NCBI RefSeq assembly: GCF_008520305.1
Contig: NZ_ML703253.1
Location: 337,409-397,658, forward strand
From: Mesorhizobium sp. SARCC-RB16n
Lineage (GTDB): Bacteria > Pseudomonadota > Alphaproteobacteria > Rhizobiales > Rhizobiaceae
Direction of reading: 5' to 3'
Length of the DNA stretch: 60,250 bases
Shown: positions 50,768-59,396 of the stretch, in pieces
How positions within the stretch are numbered: position 1 is the first letter of the stretch
Layout: every line of letters begins with the position of its first letter
Position numbers and translations under genes: made by a program
The notes under the pieces: generated by a model
The model's database searches: none
What the model was told of the DNA's origin: nothing
Seen by the model: only the letters and a program-made list of their open reading frames with translations

Positions 50768-51682
50768 ATGAAACTTGGACTGCTCACCGCACCGTTCGCG
50801 GAGACGCCGCTTGGCGAGGTCGCCGGCTGGGCAAGCTCTGTCGGCTTCGAGGCGCTGGAAATCGCCTGCTGGCCGAAAACCTCCGGCGCGACCCGACGCT
50901 ATGCCGGCACCAGCCATATCGACGCTGACGGCACATCGGCCTCGCAGGCAAAAGAGATTGCCGCCGCGCTGGCGGAAAAGAACATTTCCATCTCCGGCCT
51001 CGGCTACTACCCCAACCCGCTGCATCCTGATCCCGCCCACCGCGAGGCGGTCATCGGCCACCTGAAGAAGGTCATCGTGCTGGCCGCCAATATGGGCGTT
51101 CCCGTGGTCAACACCTTCTGCGGCGGCGATGCTTCGAAGACCGTCGACGTCAACTGGCAGGACGCGCTGAAAATCTGGCCCGAGATCGTCGCTTTCGCGC
51201 GCGGCCACGGGGTAAAACTCGCTTTCGAGAACTGCCCGATGATCTTCAGCTATGACGAGTGGCCGGGCGGGCACAACATCGCCTATTCGCCGCAGGTGTG
51301 GCGCCGCATCCTCGAAACCTGGGGCGGCGAGGTCGGCATGAATTTCGACCCCTCGCATCTGGTCTGGCAGATGATCGACCAGGCCCGCTTCATCAGGGAA
51401 TTCGGCCCCTACATGCTGCATGTCCACGCCAAGGACCTGATGATTGATCATGATGGTTTGTATGAGCGCGGAATTCTTTCGGCCGGGATAGGCTGGCAGG
51501 TGCCGCGCATGCCGGGGCTGGGCGATGTCGACTGGAGCGGCTTCTTCTCCGGCCTCTACCGCGCCGGTTATGACGGCTCCATCATCATCGAACATGAGGA
51601 CAGGCGATTTGAAGGCAGCGACGATCAGGTGAAGCGGGGTTTTTTGCTCGCCCGCGACGTGCTGCGTCCCTTCGTCAAGTGA
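50768..51682 (+). CDS. Sugar phosphate isomerase/epimerase (TIM barrel)
   Basis: 304 residues of the AP-endonuclease-2/xylose-isomerase-like TIM-barrel fold: ASSVGFEALEIACWPKTSGA, LGYYPNPLHPDPAHREAVIG, LAFENCPMI (metal-binding Glu), GGEVGMNFDPSHLVWQM and a C-terminal YDGSIIIEHEDRRF. It isomerises or epimerises a ketose or its phosphate. It follows the dehydrogenase by 35 bp. ATG 50768 has GGGGAGG 5 nt upstream. Confidence 0.93.
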   Translation: MKLGLLTAPFAETPLGEVAGWASSVGFEALEIACWPKTSGATRRYAGTSHIDADGTSASQAKEIAAALAEKNISISGLGYYPNPLHPDPAHREAVIGHLKKVIVLAANMGVPVVNTFCGGDASKTVDVNWQDALKIWPEIVAFARGHGVKLAFENCPMIFSYDEWPGGHNIAYSPQVWRRILETWGGEVGMNFDPSHLVWQMIDQARFIREFGPYMLHVHAKDLMIDHDGLYERGILSAGIGWQVPRMPGLGDVDWSGFFSGLYRAGYDGSIIIEHEDRRFEGSDDQVKRGFLLARDVLRPFVK

Positions 51683-51772
51683 ATCGGAGCGTGCCGCATG
51701 ACTGACCTTGTCAGCGGCGTGCTTTAACGGGTTGGAATTGAAACTGAAAAACAATGTGGAGGAAGTACTGAA

Positions 51773-52807
51773 ATGAAGACATATCTGACCATGGTTCCGC
51801 TGCTTGCCAGCGCGGCGCTGCTGGCCTCGGTGGGCGTCTCGTCCGCAGCCGGCAAATACACGATCGGCATCTCCAACACCGTGCAGGGCAATGGCTGGCG
51901 CGAGGAGATGGTGTGCGCCATGAAGGCGCAGGCGCTGGCCTCGGGCGAAGTGACCAAGCTCAACATCGCCCATCGCAACACCGATGCCGCCGGGCAGCTC
52001 GAGGACATCCGCAACCTGATCAGCGCCAAGGTCGACGCCATCGTCGTCAACCCAGCCGATCCGGCCGGCATCAAGGCGGGCCTCGAGGAAGCCACCAAGG
52101 CCGGCATCGTCGTGGTCGCCGTCGACCAGGCGGTCACCGAACCGTCGGCCTACATCATCTCCAACAACCAGGAACAATATGCCTATCTCGGCGCCAAATG
52201 GCTGTTCCAGCAGATGGGCGGCAAGGGCGAGGTGTTTTACATGCGCGGAGCGGCCGGCGCCTCGGCCGATAGCGATCGCGACAAAGGCTTCAAGAAGGCG
52301 CTGGCCGAATTCCCCGACGTGAAGGTCGCACAGGAAGTCTTCACCGGCTGGCAGCAGGACCAGGCCAAGCAGCAGATGCTGTCGTTCCTGGCCACCGGCA
52401 CGCCGTTCAACGGCGTGTGGACCTCCGGCATCGACAACGTCATCGTCGACGCGCTGGTCGAATCGCAGGCGCCGCTGGTGCCCGTCGTCGGCGCCGACAA
52501 TGCCGGCTTCGTCGGCCAGCTGAGCTCGGTCAAGGGTCTCGTCGGTGCCGCGGTCACCAACCCCGGCTCGATCGGCGGTGCGGGTGTGACGCTCGCCCTG
52601 CAGATCCTCGACGGCAAGAAGCCGGCACAGCAGACTGTGCTGGTCGACCCGCAGCTATGGGACAACGCCACCGAGGAAGGCAAGGCCAAGCTGAAGGCCG
52701 CCGCCGACCCGTCGCTCAGCCCCGAATGGCCGGTCTCGATCATGATCCCGGGCTGGACGACCTACACCAAGGACCAGATCGTGGCGTGCAAGGGACCGGG
52801 GGAATAA
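51773..52807 (+). CDS. CUT2-type sugar ABC transporter substrate-binding protein
   Basis: 344 residues. A signal peptide (VPLLASAALLASVGVSSAA) is followed by the ribose-binding-protein fold: YTIGISNTVQGNGWREEMVC, LISAKVDAIVVNPADPAGIK, YMRGAAGASADSDRDKGFKK and VVGADNAGFVGQL. The cargo is likely a monosaccharide or polyol. ATG 51773 is preceded by GGAGGAAG. It is followed by a palindromic repeat before the ATPase. Confidence 0.95.
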   Translation: MKTYLTMVPLLASAALLASVGVSSAAGKYTIGISNTVQGNGWREEMVCAMKAQALASGEVTKLNIAHRNTDAAGQLEDIRNLISAKVDAIVVNPADPAGIKAGLEEATKAGIVVVAVDQAVTEPSAYIISNNQEQYAYLGAKWLFQQMGGKGEVFYMRGAAGASADSDRDKGFKKALAEFPDVKVAQEVFTGWQQDQAKQQMLSFLATGTPFNGVWTSGIDNVIVDALVESQAPLVPVVGADNAGFVGQLSSVKGLVGAAVTNPGSIGGAGVTLALQILDGKKPAQQTVLVDPQLWDNATEEGKAKLKAAADPSLSPEWPVSIMIPGWTTYTKDQIVACKGPGE

Positions 52808-52828
52808 GCAGAGGCTTCGCTGACTAGC

Positions 52829-52973
52829 GTCGGCGCTGCCCCTCACTGTCCTGCCGGACATCTCTCCCCGTGAACGGGGAGAGAGAAGCTGGCCGCAACG
52901 CCGGCGACAAGCCCCCTCTCCCCGTCACTATACGGGGAGAGGATGCCGGCAGGCAGGTGAGGGGCGGCGCCGA
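52829..52973. repeat. Palindromic repeat between SBP and ATPase genes
   Basis: Inverted outer arms (cggcgctgcccctcac and gtgaggggcggcgccg) with inner ctctccccgt hairpins. It matches 39042-39230. In this position it could limit transcription from the highly expressed SBP gene into the ATPase, which often needs fewer copies. Confidence 0.9.
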
Positions 52974-52987
52974 CATTCGCAGTTTAT

Positions 52988-54556
52988 TTGAACACACAAC
53001 CCCGAGAACCACACGATTTGACCACCAGCCCCCTCCTCGACGCGTCAGGCGTCGCCAAGAACTACGGAGCGGTTGCCGCCCTTCGAAACGCGTCGCTCTC
53101 CGTGCTGCCGGGTGAGGTTCACGCGCTGATGGGCGCCAATGGTGCCGGCAAGTCGACACTGGTGAAGATCCTGACCGGGGCCATCCAGGCCAATGCCGGC
53201 CGCATCCTTATCCGTGGCGAGGCCCGTGACATACGCTCGCCCGCGGCCGCGCGCCGAGCCGGGCTTTTGCCCGTCTACCAGGAGCCGTCGCTGATCCCCG
53301 ATCTCGACGTTCTGTCCAATCTGCGGCTGACCGGCACGCCGGTCGAGCCGTTCCGCGCCTGGGTGCGCGAACTCGGGATTCCCGACCTCGACCTGCGCGA
53401 CACCGCGCGCGACATTCCGCTGGCCGTGCTGCGCGTGCTGGACCTCGCCCGTGCGCTCGCCGTCGAGCCCGACGTGCTGCTGCTCGACGAGATGACGGCG
53501 GCACTGCCAGCCAACCTTGCCGAAAAAGTGCTGGAGGTGGTGCGCCGCCAGGGTGACGCCGGCCGCGCCGTGATCTTCATCTCGCACCGCTTCGTCGAAA
53601 TCGCGGCGCTATGCGACCGCGCCACCGTGCTGCGCGACGGAGAGACCGTCGGCGTCGTCGACATCGTGCCGGGGATCGAGGAAAAGATCGTCGAGCTGAT
53701 GCTCGGCACCCGCATCGTCAAGACCCAGGTCGCCCGCAGCGCCAGCGAGAAGGCAGCGGTCACCCCTGCCCGCCCGCGCATCACCGTGCACAGCCTGCGC
53801 GTCGGCACCAAGCTCAGCGACATCTCCTTCGACCTCTGGGATGGCGAGGTCGCCGGCGTGGTGGCGCTGGAAGGCCAGGGCCAGGACGAACTGTTCGCAG
53901 CCCTTGCCGGCTCGATCAAGCCATCGGGCGGCACCATCGAAGTCGACGGCAGCCCAGTGAAATTCGCACATCCCATCGATGCCATCCGCGCCGGCATCGC
54001 CTATGTGCCGGGCGACCGGTCCGAGGCACTCGCCATGCAGCGCTCGGTGCGCGAGAACATTGCGCTTCCCTTCAGCGCCGCGCTGCGCAACTGGGGCCCG
54101 ATTGCCATGCGCAAGGAGCGCGCCACGGTGGCGAGCGCCATCCAGCGCCTGCAGATCGACACCCGCGCCCAGGGCGAGGTGCAGCGCCTGTCCGGCGGCA
54201 ACCAGCAGAAGGTGACGATCGCGCGCTGGATCGCGGCGGACGCCCGCACCATCCTGTGCTTCGACCCGACGCGCGGCATCGACGTCGGCACCAAGCAGGA
54301 AATCTACAAGCTGCTGCGCGAACTTGCCGGCCACGGCAAGTCGGTGCTGTTCTACACCTCGGAACTGGAGGAGGTGCAGCGCGTCTGCGACCGCGTCATC
54401 GTCATCTTCGGCGGCCGCCTCGTCGATATCTTCCCAGTCGAGGAAGCGGACGAACCGGCGCTGATGCGCGCCGCCTACGGCCTGCCGCGCGGCGCCAAGG
54501 CCGATGTCGGCATCCTGGCCGATCCCCAGTCCCCGTCTTCGGGGACGATACCATGA
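52988..54556 (+). CDS. Sugar ABC transporter ATP-binding protein (two fused NBDs)
   Basis: 522 residues. NBD1 has a good Walker A, MGANGAGKSTL, and Walker B VLLLDEMTAALP, but the signature motif LSGGQ is absent: the place reads DIPLAVLRVLDLARALAVEP. NBD2 has signature LSGGNQQKVTIARW and Walker B-like TILCFDPTRGIDVG, but its Walker A is VALEGQGQDELFAAL, a degenerate form common to RbsA-type second domains. The TTG start at 52988 has no strong site; a start at TTG 53018 is possible. It overlaps the permease gene by 4 bp (ATGA). Confidence 0.92.
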   Translation: MNTQPREPHDLTTSPLLDASGVAKNYGAVAALRNASLSVLPGEVHALMGANGAGKSTLVKILTGAIQANAGRILIRGEARDIRSPAAARRAGLLPVYQEPSLIPDLDVLSNLRLTGTPVEPFRAWVRELGIPDLDLRDTARDIPLAVLRVLDLARALAVEPDVLLLDEMTAALPANLAEKVLEVVRRQGDAGRAVIFISHRFVEIAALCDRATVLRDGETVGVVDIVPGIEEKIVELMLGTRIVKTQVARSASEKAAVTPARPRITVHSLRVGTKLSDISFDLWDGEVAGVVALEGQGQDELFAALAGSIKPSGGTIEVDGSPVKFAHPIDAIRAGIAYVPGDRSEALAMQRSVRENIALPFSAALRNWGPIAMRKERATVASAIQRLQIDTRAQGEVQRLSGGNQQKVTIARWIAADARTILCFDPTRGIDVGTKQEIYKLLRELAGHGKSVLFYTSELEEVQRVCDRVIVIFGGRLVDIFPVEEADEPALMRAAYGLPRGAKADVGILADPQSPSSGTIP

Positions 54557-55524
54557 GCCATTTCCTGCGCCGCCAGGGCTGGGTAACAGGCCTGTTCGCC
54601 CTGCTGATCGTTCTGTTCATTGCGACAAAACTGATCCAGCCCGGCTATGGCAGCGGCGATTTCGGCTCTCTGGCGCGGGCGGTGCTGCCTTACGCCTTTG
54701 CCGTCGCCGCGCAGACCGTCGTCGTCATCGCCGGTGGCATCGACCTCTCGGTCGCCGCCATGATGGCGCTGACCAGCGTCACCGCCGCTTCGATGATGGC
54801 GGGTGCCAGCGAGGAATACGCGCTGTTCGTGGTGCCCTTCGTGCTCGCCATGGGTTTTGTCCTCGGCGCGCTCAACGGTCTGCTCATCGTCGTCACCCGC
54901 GTGCCGGACATTGTCGTTACGCTCGCCATGCTGTTCGTGCTGCAGGGCGCTGCCCTGCTGGTGCTCGGCGCGCCTGGCGGCGGCGCCGCCGAATGGCTGA
55001 AGGCGATGATCTCGGGCACCGTGCCGATACCGGGCCTGCCTGATACTATCGACGCCTGGCTGCCCAAGGCGCTGCTGGTGCTGGTCGTCTGCCTCTGCAT
55101 CGTCTGGATCCCGCTTCGGCGCTCGCGCCTCGGCCTCTCCATCTACGCCATCGGCTCGAGCGAACTGGCGGCGTTCCGCAGCGGCGTGCCTGTCGCCCGC
55201 ACGAGGATCATCGCCTACGCGCTGTCGGGGCTCTTCGCCGCCATGGGCGGGCTGGCGCTGACCATGAGCACCGGCATCGGCGCGCCCATCCCCGGCCCCT
55301 ATCTCTTAGCCAGCGTCGCCGCGGTCGTACTGGGCGGTGTGGCGCTCGGTGGCGGCAAGGGCGGCCTGCTCGGCCCCATCGTCGCCGTCTTCGTGCTGCG
55401 CCTTGTGCGCACCGACCTCACCCTGCTCGCCATCGACCCCAACGTCACCGCCATCATCGAAGGCCTGATCATGGTCGCCGTGGTGATGTTCGGCGCCTTC
55501 ATCACCATGCGGGGGCGGCAGTGA
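54553..55524 (+). CDS. CUT2-type ABC transporter permease 1
   Basis: 323 residues, about eight to ten hydrophobic segments, with the RbsC family marks VVIAGGIDLSVAAMMALTSV, GALNGLLIVVTRVPDIVVTL, LSGLFAAMGGLALTMSTGIG and YLLASVAAVVLGGVALGGGK. The EAA-loop-like AAVVLGG region couples to the ATPase. Coupled to the ATPase by overlap. The partner permease is at 55769 after a palindromic repeat, so the transporter has two different membrane subunits. Confidence 0.94.
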   Translation: MSHFLRRQGWVTGLFALLIVLFIATKLIQPGYGSGDFGSLARAVLPYAFAVAAQTVVVIAGGIDLSVAAMMALTSVTAASMMAGASEEYALFVVPFVLAMGFVLGALNGLLIVVTRVPDIVVTLAMLFVLQGAALLVLGAPGGGAAEWLKAMISGTVPIPGLPDTIDAWLPKALLVLVVCLCIVWIPLRRSRLGLSIYAIGSSELAAFRSGVPVARTRIIAYALSGLFAAMGGLALTMSTGIGAPIPGPYLLASVAAVVLGGVALGGGKGGLLGPIVAVFVLRLVRTDLTLLAIDPNVTAIIEGLIMVAVVMFGAFITMRGRQ

Positions 55525-55540
55525 TGAAATTCACGCACAC

Positions 55541-55720
55541 CGCTCTGCGGCGCCCCCCTCTGTCCTGCCGGACATCTCCCCCACGAGGGGGGAGATTGGC
55601 AGCCTTGGCGCCTCTCCCTCTTCTGCAACGGTGGAGATTGGCGAAAGCCGCGAAGACAGCCAATCTCCCCACCTGTGGGGGAGATGGCCGGCAGGCCAGA
55701 GGGGGGCGTCGTAGAGCGCC
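55541..55720. repeat. Palindromic repeat between the two permease genes
   Basis: The left arm 55549-55584 is identical over 36 bp to the arm at 32805-32840. The right arm 55675-55710 differs from that consensus at three positions. It fills most of the 244-bp gap between the permease genes. Confidence 0.93.
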
Positions 55721-55768
55721 ATCCTTCCAGAACACCAAGCCCATCCCATCGCGAGCAGGAGCCGCCCC

Positions 55769-56755
55769 ATGAGCAGCACCGCGATCACGCCTGCGCCTGT
55801 CCCCCTCGGCCGCCGCCTAAAACGCTTCATGGCCGACCGGCCGCTCATCCCGCTGGTCATCCTGCTCGTTATCCTGGTGGTGATCCTGCAGATCCTGCGC
55901 CCCGGCATCGTCAACGAGCGCTGGATCGCCAACACCATCAAATTCGCCATACCGCTGGCGATCCTCGCCGGCTGCCAGACCATGACCATGCTGACCGGCG
56001 GCATCGACCTCTCGGTCGGCACGGTGGCGACGATGAGCGCCTTCATCATGGCCACGCAAGTGGTGAACCAGGACCCGGCGGTGGCGTTCCTGCTGGCGAT
56101 GATGCCGGCGGTGCTGATCGGCCTCGTCAACGGCATCGGCGTCGGCGTCTTCCGCGTCCATCCGCTGATCATGACGCTGGGCACTAGCCTGATCGGCACC
56201 GGCTGCCTGCAGGTCTACCAGCGCACGGTGATCGCGTCGGGCGCCAAAATCCCCGACTTCCTCGCCTGGCTGGGTACTGGTGTCACTTATGGCTTCCCCA
56301 ACGCGTTGCTGCTGTTCGTGCCCTTGGCGGCACTCATAATCTTCACGCTCGCCCGTACTGGCTTCGGCCGGCTCCTCTACGCCGTCGGCGACAATGAGCG
56401 CGCGACGCGTCTCTCGGGCGTACAATACTGGCAGGTCATCACCGCGCTCTACATCACCTCGAGCGTACTCGCCGGTATCACCGGCTTGCTCTATATCGGC
56501 TTGATCAAGGCGCCTTCGCTGTCGCTCGCCGAACCGCTGGTGCTGCCCTCGGTGGCGGCAGCGGTCATCGGCGGCACCTCCATCTTCGGCGGCCGCGGCG
56601 GCTACACCGGAACCATCATCGGCGCGCTGATCCTGACGGTGCTGACAACGCTGCTGACGATTTTGCAGATGCCGGAAGGCGCGAGAAGGATCTTGTTCGG
56701 GCTCATCGTGCTGTTCGTGACGGCCGCTTATTTGCGGATCGTCGAGGAGCGGTAG
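55769..56755 (+). CDS. CUT2-type ABC transporter permease 2
   Basis: 328 residues: IPLVILLVILVVILQILRPG, TMLTGGIDLSVGTVATMSAF, VNGIGVGVFRVHPLIMTLGT, LYAVGDNERATRLSGVQYWQ and VAAAVIGGTSIFGGRGGYTG, the standard RbsC pattern. It would pair with permease 1 to form the channel. The ATG at 55769 has GCAGGAG upstream. It is followed after 56 bp by the nucleoside hydrolase. Confidence 0.95.
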   Translation: MSSTAITPAPVPLGRRLKRFMADRPLIPLVILLVILVVILQILRPGIVNERWIANTIKFAIPLAILAGCQTMTMLTGGIDLSVGTVATMSAFIMATQVVNQDPAVAFLLAMMPAVLIGLVNGIGVGVFRVHPLIMTLGTSLIGTGCLQVYQRTVIASGAKIPDFLAWLGTGVTYGFPNALLLFVPLAALIIFTLARTGFGRLLYAVGDNERATRLSGVQYWQVITALYITSSVLAGITGLLYIGLIKAPSLSLAEPLVLPSVAAAVIGGTSIFGGRGGYTGTIIGALILTVLTTLLTILQMPEGARRILFGLIVLFVTAAYLRIVEER

Positions 56756-56811
56756 CGGCACATCCGGGCCGCTCGACAATAAGCGCCGCAGGCGACAAGG
56801 GAGATGACATC

Positions 56812-57786
56812 ATGGAAAAGATCATCCTGGACTGCGATCCCGGGCACGACGACGCCATCGCCATCCTGCTCGCTGCGGGGAACCCGAATATCGACCTTCT
56901 CGGCATCACCACGGTCTCGGGAAACCACAATGTCGAGAACACCACGCGCAATGCGCTGGCCGTATGCACCGCCTACGGCATCAAGGTGCCGGTGGCGAAG
57001 GGCTCCCCCGGCCCGCTGATCAGCGAACAGGTACTGGCCGTCGAGATCCACGGCGATACCGGGCTCGACGGGCCGGAACTGCCGCCGGCGTCGTTCGAGC
57101 TCGACAAGCGGCATGCCGTCGATTTCATCATCGACATGGTCATGGCGCATGAGCCGAAAACCATCACGCTCGTGCCGGTCGGTCCCTATACCAACATCGC
57201 GATCGCCATCCGCAAGGATCCACGCATCATCGGGCGGGTGAAGAGGGTCGTGGCGATGGGCGGAGCCTACACGCGCGGCAACATCACGCCCGCGGCTGAG
57301 TTCAACGTCTATGGAGACCCGGAGGCCGCCGACGTCGTGTTCCGTGCCGATTGGGACGTCACCATGGTCGGCCTCGACCTCACGCACCAGGCGCTGGCCA
57401 CTCCGGACCTGCAAAACAGGGTGCGCGCCGTTGGTGGCCCGATCGCCAAGTTCATCCTCGATATCTGGGAGTTCATAGCGACCACGCATGGAGGCCTCCT
57501 GCAGATCGAGTATCCCGCCATCCATGACGCCTGCTGCGTCGCGGCCATGATCGACCCAACCGTCTTCACCACCGAGAAGGCCGATATCCGCGTCGAGATT
57601 GCCGGCCGGTGGACCAAGGGCATGACGGTCTGCAATTTCGAGAAGATGGGCGGCATGCACCATTTCGGTGGCACGGCGAGCGGGCAGGTCGACTTCCGCC
57701 ACACCGTCGCGATGAAGCTCGACCATCCGAAGTTCTGCGACCTGATCGTCGACGCGCTGGAGCGCCTGACCCGCGGCAAGGCATGA
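56812..57786 (+). CDS. Nucleoside hydrolase (IunH/inosine-uridine preferring family)
   Basis: 324 residues. The calcium-binding signature DCDPGHDDAIAILLAAGNPN is at the N-terminus, followed by VSGNHNVENTTRNALAVC and VPVGPYTNIAIAIRKDPRII, with AMGGAYTRGNITPAAEFNVY and the C-terminal LLQIEYPAIHDACCVAAM carrying the Asp. It splits ribonucleosides into base and ribose. Its place at the end of a ribose-type transporter set suggests that the imported substrate is a nucleoside or that ribose is released and used. It is the last gene before the minus-strand terminator. Confidence 0.94.
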   Translation: MEKIILDCDPGHDDAIAILLAAGNPNIDLLGITTVSGNHNVENTTRNALAVCTAYGIKVPVAKGSPGPLISEQVLAVEIHGDTGLDGPELPPASFELDKRHAVDFIIDMVMAHEPKTITLVPVGPYTNIAIAIRKDPRIIGRVKRVVAMGGAYTRGNITPAAEFNVYGDPEAADVVFRADWDVTMVGLDLTHQALATPDLQNRVRAVGGPIAKFILDIWEFIATTHGGLLQIEYPAIHDACCVAAMIDPTVFTTEKADIRVEIAGRWTKGMTVCNFEKMGGMHHFGGTASGQVDFRHTVAMKLDHPKFCDLIVDALERLTRGKA

Positions 57787-57871
57787 CGCCTCGCGTTGCC
57801 CGCGCGACCTGGGCGGGAACAGGATCGCCCTGGCGATCGCACGCATGGTCAATCCGGAGAAGCCCAAACCG

Positions 57872-57909
57872 AAAAAAAAGAACCCGCCCCGGCGTTAACC
57901 GAAGGCGGG
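57872..57909 (-). terminator. Intrinsic terminator of the minus-strand operon
   Basis: Read on the minus strand: stem CCCGCC (57904-57909) and GGCGGG (57883-57888), a loop with a TTCGG start, then TTCTTTTTTTT (57872-57882). It lies about 160 bp downstream of the cupin gene. The rest of 57787-58064 shows no clear gene. Confidence 0.75.
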
Positions 57910-58064
57910 CGCTCTCCGTTTACCAGTTCAATGAAGCAATCGACGGCTACCAACCTCCAAGGGCCGAGAGCGTTCCACCGACATGACGACTGTTGCGTCC
58001 CCGGGCATTCGTGCCGAGGCAGGGCTTGCGCCGGTAAGCTTTGCCCTCCTGCCCTTGGCGAAAC

Positions 58065-58667
58065 TCAGTCTTTCTTCCACGCCGCGAGCAGCGGGCCTTT
58101 GCTTCCATAGACGGGGTCCTTGCCCGGTCGGCCGACCTTGGGGATCGTCACCAGCGCCTTGGCGTGATCGGCGGTGGTCGTGCATTCGTCATAGGTGCCG
58201 GACGGCGGATAGGCGCCAACCACGAGAAAGTCGTCGGAGGCGGAGATGCGCTGGTGCCCCGTGCCGGCCGGAAGAACCGCGACATCGCCGGCCTTCAGCG
58301 CCAGCGTTCGACCCTTCTTGCCGCCGAACCGGACTTTCGCGGTGCCGCGCGCCACGCCGAGCACTTCCTGGATGCGCGAATGGTAGTGGACATAGTCGTA
58401 GATGCCGTTGCGCCAGCTGTCCCCCCAGCCATTGGCCGAGAAAAGCTCCTCCATGACGGCCGCGGGATCGAAGTCCTCCGGCAGCGTGACGGCACCGCGG
58501 TAGACCACCAGCGGCCAGGACGGATGATTGGGTACCAGCCCATCATCCCCAAACCTGAACTCGTTCGCTTTTCGTGACCTGACAAGATCGACCGCCTGTT
58601 GTCTGTTCGGTCTGGCGGCACCGGTCACCTGTTCGGCTGCTTTCTTGATGCTTTGCAAAATGCTCAT
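58065..58667 (-). CDS. Cupin-domain protein
   Basis: 200 residues: the cupin motifs are YDYVHYHSRIQEVLGVARGT (histidines and Glu) and LALKAGDVAVLPAGTGHQRI with the second His. The N-terminal SILQSIKKAAEQVTGAARPN is helical. Metal-binding cupins of this sort are enzymes or sensors of unknown substrate. It is the last of four minus-strand genes after groEL. A terminator lies 160 bp downstream. Start at 58667 has GAGGCGGC upstream. Confidence 0.88.
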   Translation of the reverse strand: MSILQSIKKAAEQVTGAARPNRQQAVDLVRSRKANEFRFGDDGLVPNHPSWPLVVYRGAVTLPEDFDPAAVMEELFSANGWGDSWRNGIYDYVHYHSRIQEVLGVARGTAKVRFGGKKGRTLALKAGDVAVLPAGTGHQRISASDDFLVVGAYPPSGTYDECTTTADHAKALVTIPKVGRPGKDPVYGSKGPLLAAWKKD

Positions 58668-58681
58668 GACGCCGCCTCGCC

Positions 58682-59005
58682 TCAGGGACCCGACGCTGAT
58701 TCAACCTGCGTGGCCGTCCCCGCATGCATCTCATTGCCCATCGCCGCGGCCGGCGAAACCATGTCCGGCAGCAATATGTCGTTGCGGCGCCCGAAGGTGA
58801 CCAGCGTCGCTCGCACCGTATCCGGGTCGATCTCACCGGCGATGCCCGCCTTGCAGGCATTGAGGGCGACGGCATGGGCGCCGTTGCGGCTGGCGGCGGG
58901 CCAGTCCTGCAACAGCACGTAGGCGTCCATCACGCTTTCGATCTTCCTTGGAAATCCCATTCCGACCAGAAGGGTGATCGGTTCTTCGAACTGCCCGCGA
59001 TTCAT
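58682..59005 (-). CDS. DUF982 family protein
   Basis: 107 residues: FEEPITLLVGMGFPRKIESV, MDAYVLLQDWPAASRNGAHA and VALNACKAGIAGEIDPDTVR. DUF982 proteins are small and mostly rhizobial, with unknown function. The ATG at 59005 has GAGGAGG about 7 nt upstream. It is 15 bp from the cupin gene, so they are cotranscribed. Confidence 0.9.
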   Translation of the reverse strand: MNRGQFEEPITLLVGMGFPRKIESVMDAYVLLQDWPAASRNGAHAVALNACKAGIAGEIDPDTVRATLVTFGRRNDILLPDMVSPAAAMGNEMHAGTATQVESASGP

Positions 59006-59100
59006 GGCTTTGCCTCCTCTCGATTGTGCAGGGCCCGCGCCGGACCGGACACCGGAAAGCGCGGTCGCCGCGGATAGGATCAATGTGATTGGACCTCTTT

Positions 59101-59331
59101 TCAGCGTTCAGTCGCCGGCCGTGCCTCGGACGCGTCCGACACCTGTTGCGCGGCCAGGAACATCAGCGCCGAGGCTGCGGTCCGCCGCTTCCAGCCGGCG
59201 GCTTCGGCCATGTCGAGCAGTCCCGCCAGCAGCGGCTTCAGCACGCCGCGACATTCGGTTTCATAGGCCAGGAACTCCTTTGCCTGATGTGTCGGCGCGG
59301 GTACGGGCCCAAGATCCGCCATTGCATCCAT
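59101..59331 (-). CDS. Small hypothetical protein after groEL
   Basis: 76 residues, helix-rich: LAYETECRGVLKPLLAGLLD and RRTAASALMFLAAQQVSDAS. No signal or membrane span, no family known to me. It is preceded by GGGAGAGA and lies 66 bp from the groEL stop and 95 bp before the DUF982 gene. It may belong to the same transcript. Confidence 0.65.
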   Translation of the reverse strand: MDAMADLGPVPAPTHQAKEFLAYETECRGVLKPLLAGLLDMAEAAGWKRRTAASALMFLAAQQVSDASEARPATER

Positions 59332-59396
59332 GTCTCTCTCCCTTCAACTGATGCCCGCTCCCTGTCCGGGGGAGCGGGCGGACACTGACCGGGACC

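Noticed and set aside
53611-54552. Long frame upstream of permease 1
   Set aside because: It is an out-of-frame shadow of the ATPase gene; ATG 54553 begins a proper membrane protein.
57845-57898. A 17-codon Lys/Pro-rich reading frame (MVNPEKPKPKKKNPPRR)
   Set aside because: It has no ribosome site and overlaps the A-run of the minus-strand terminator, which explains the Lys codons.
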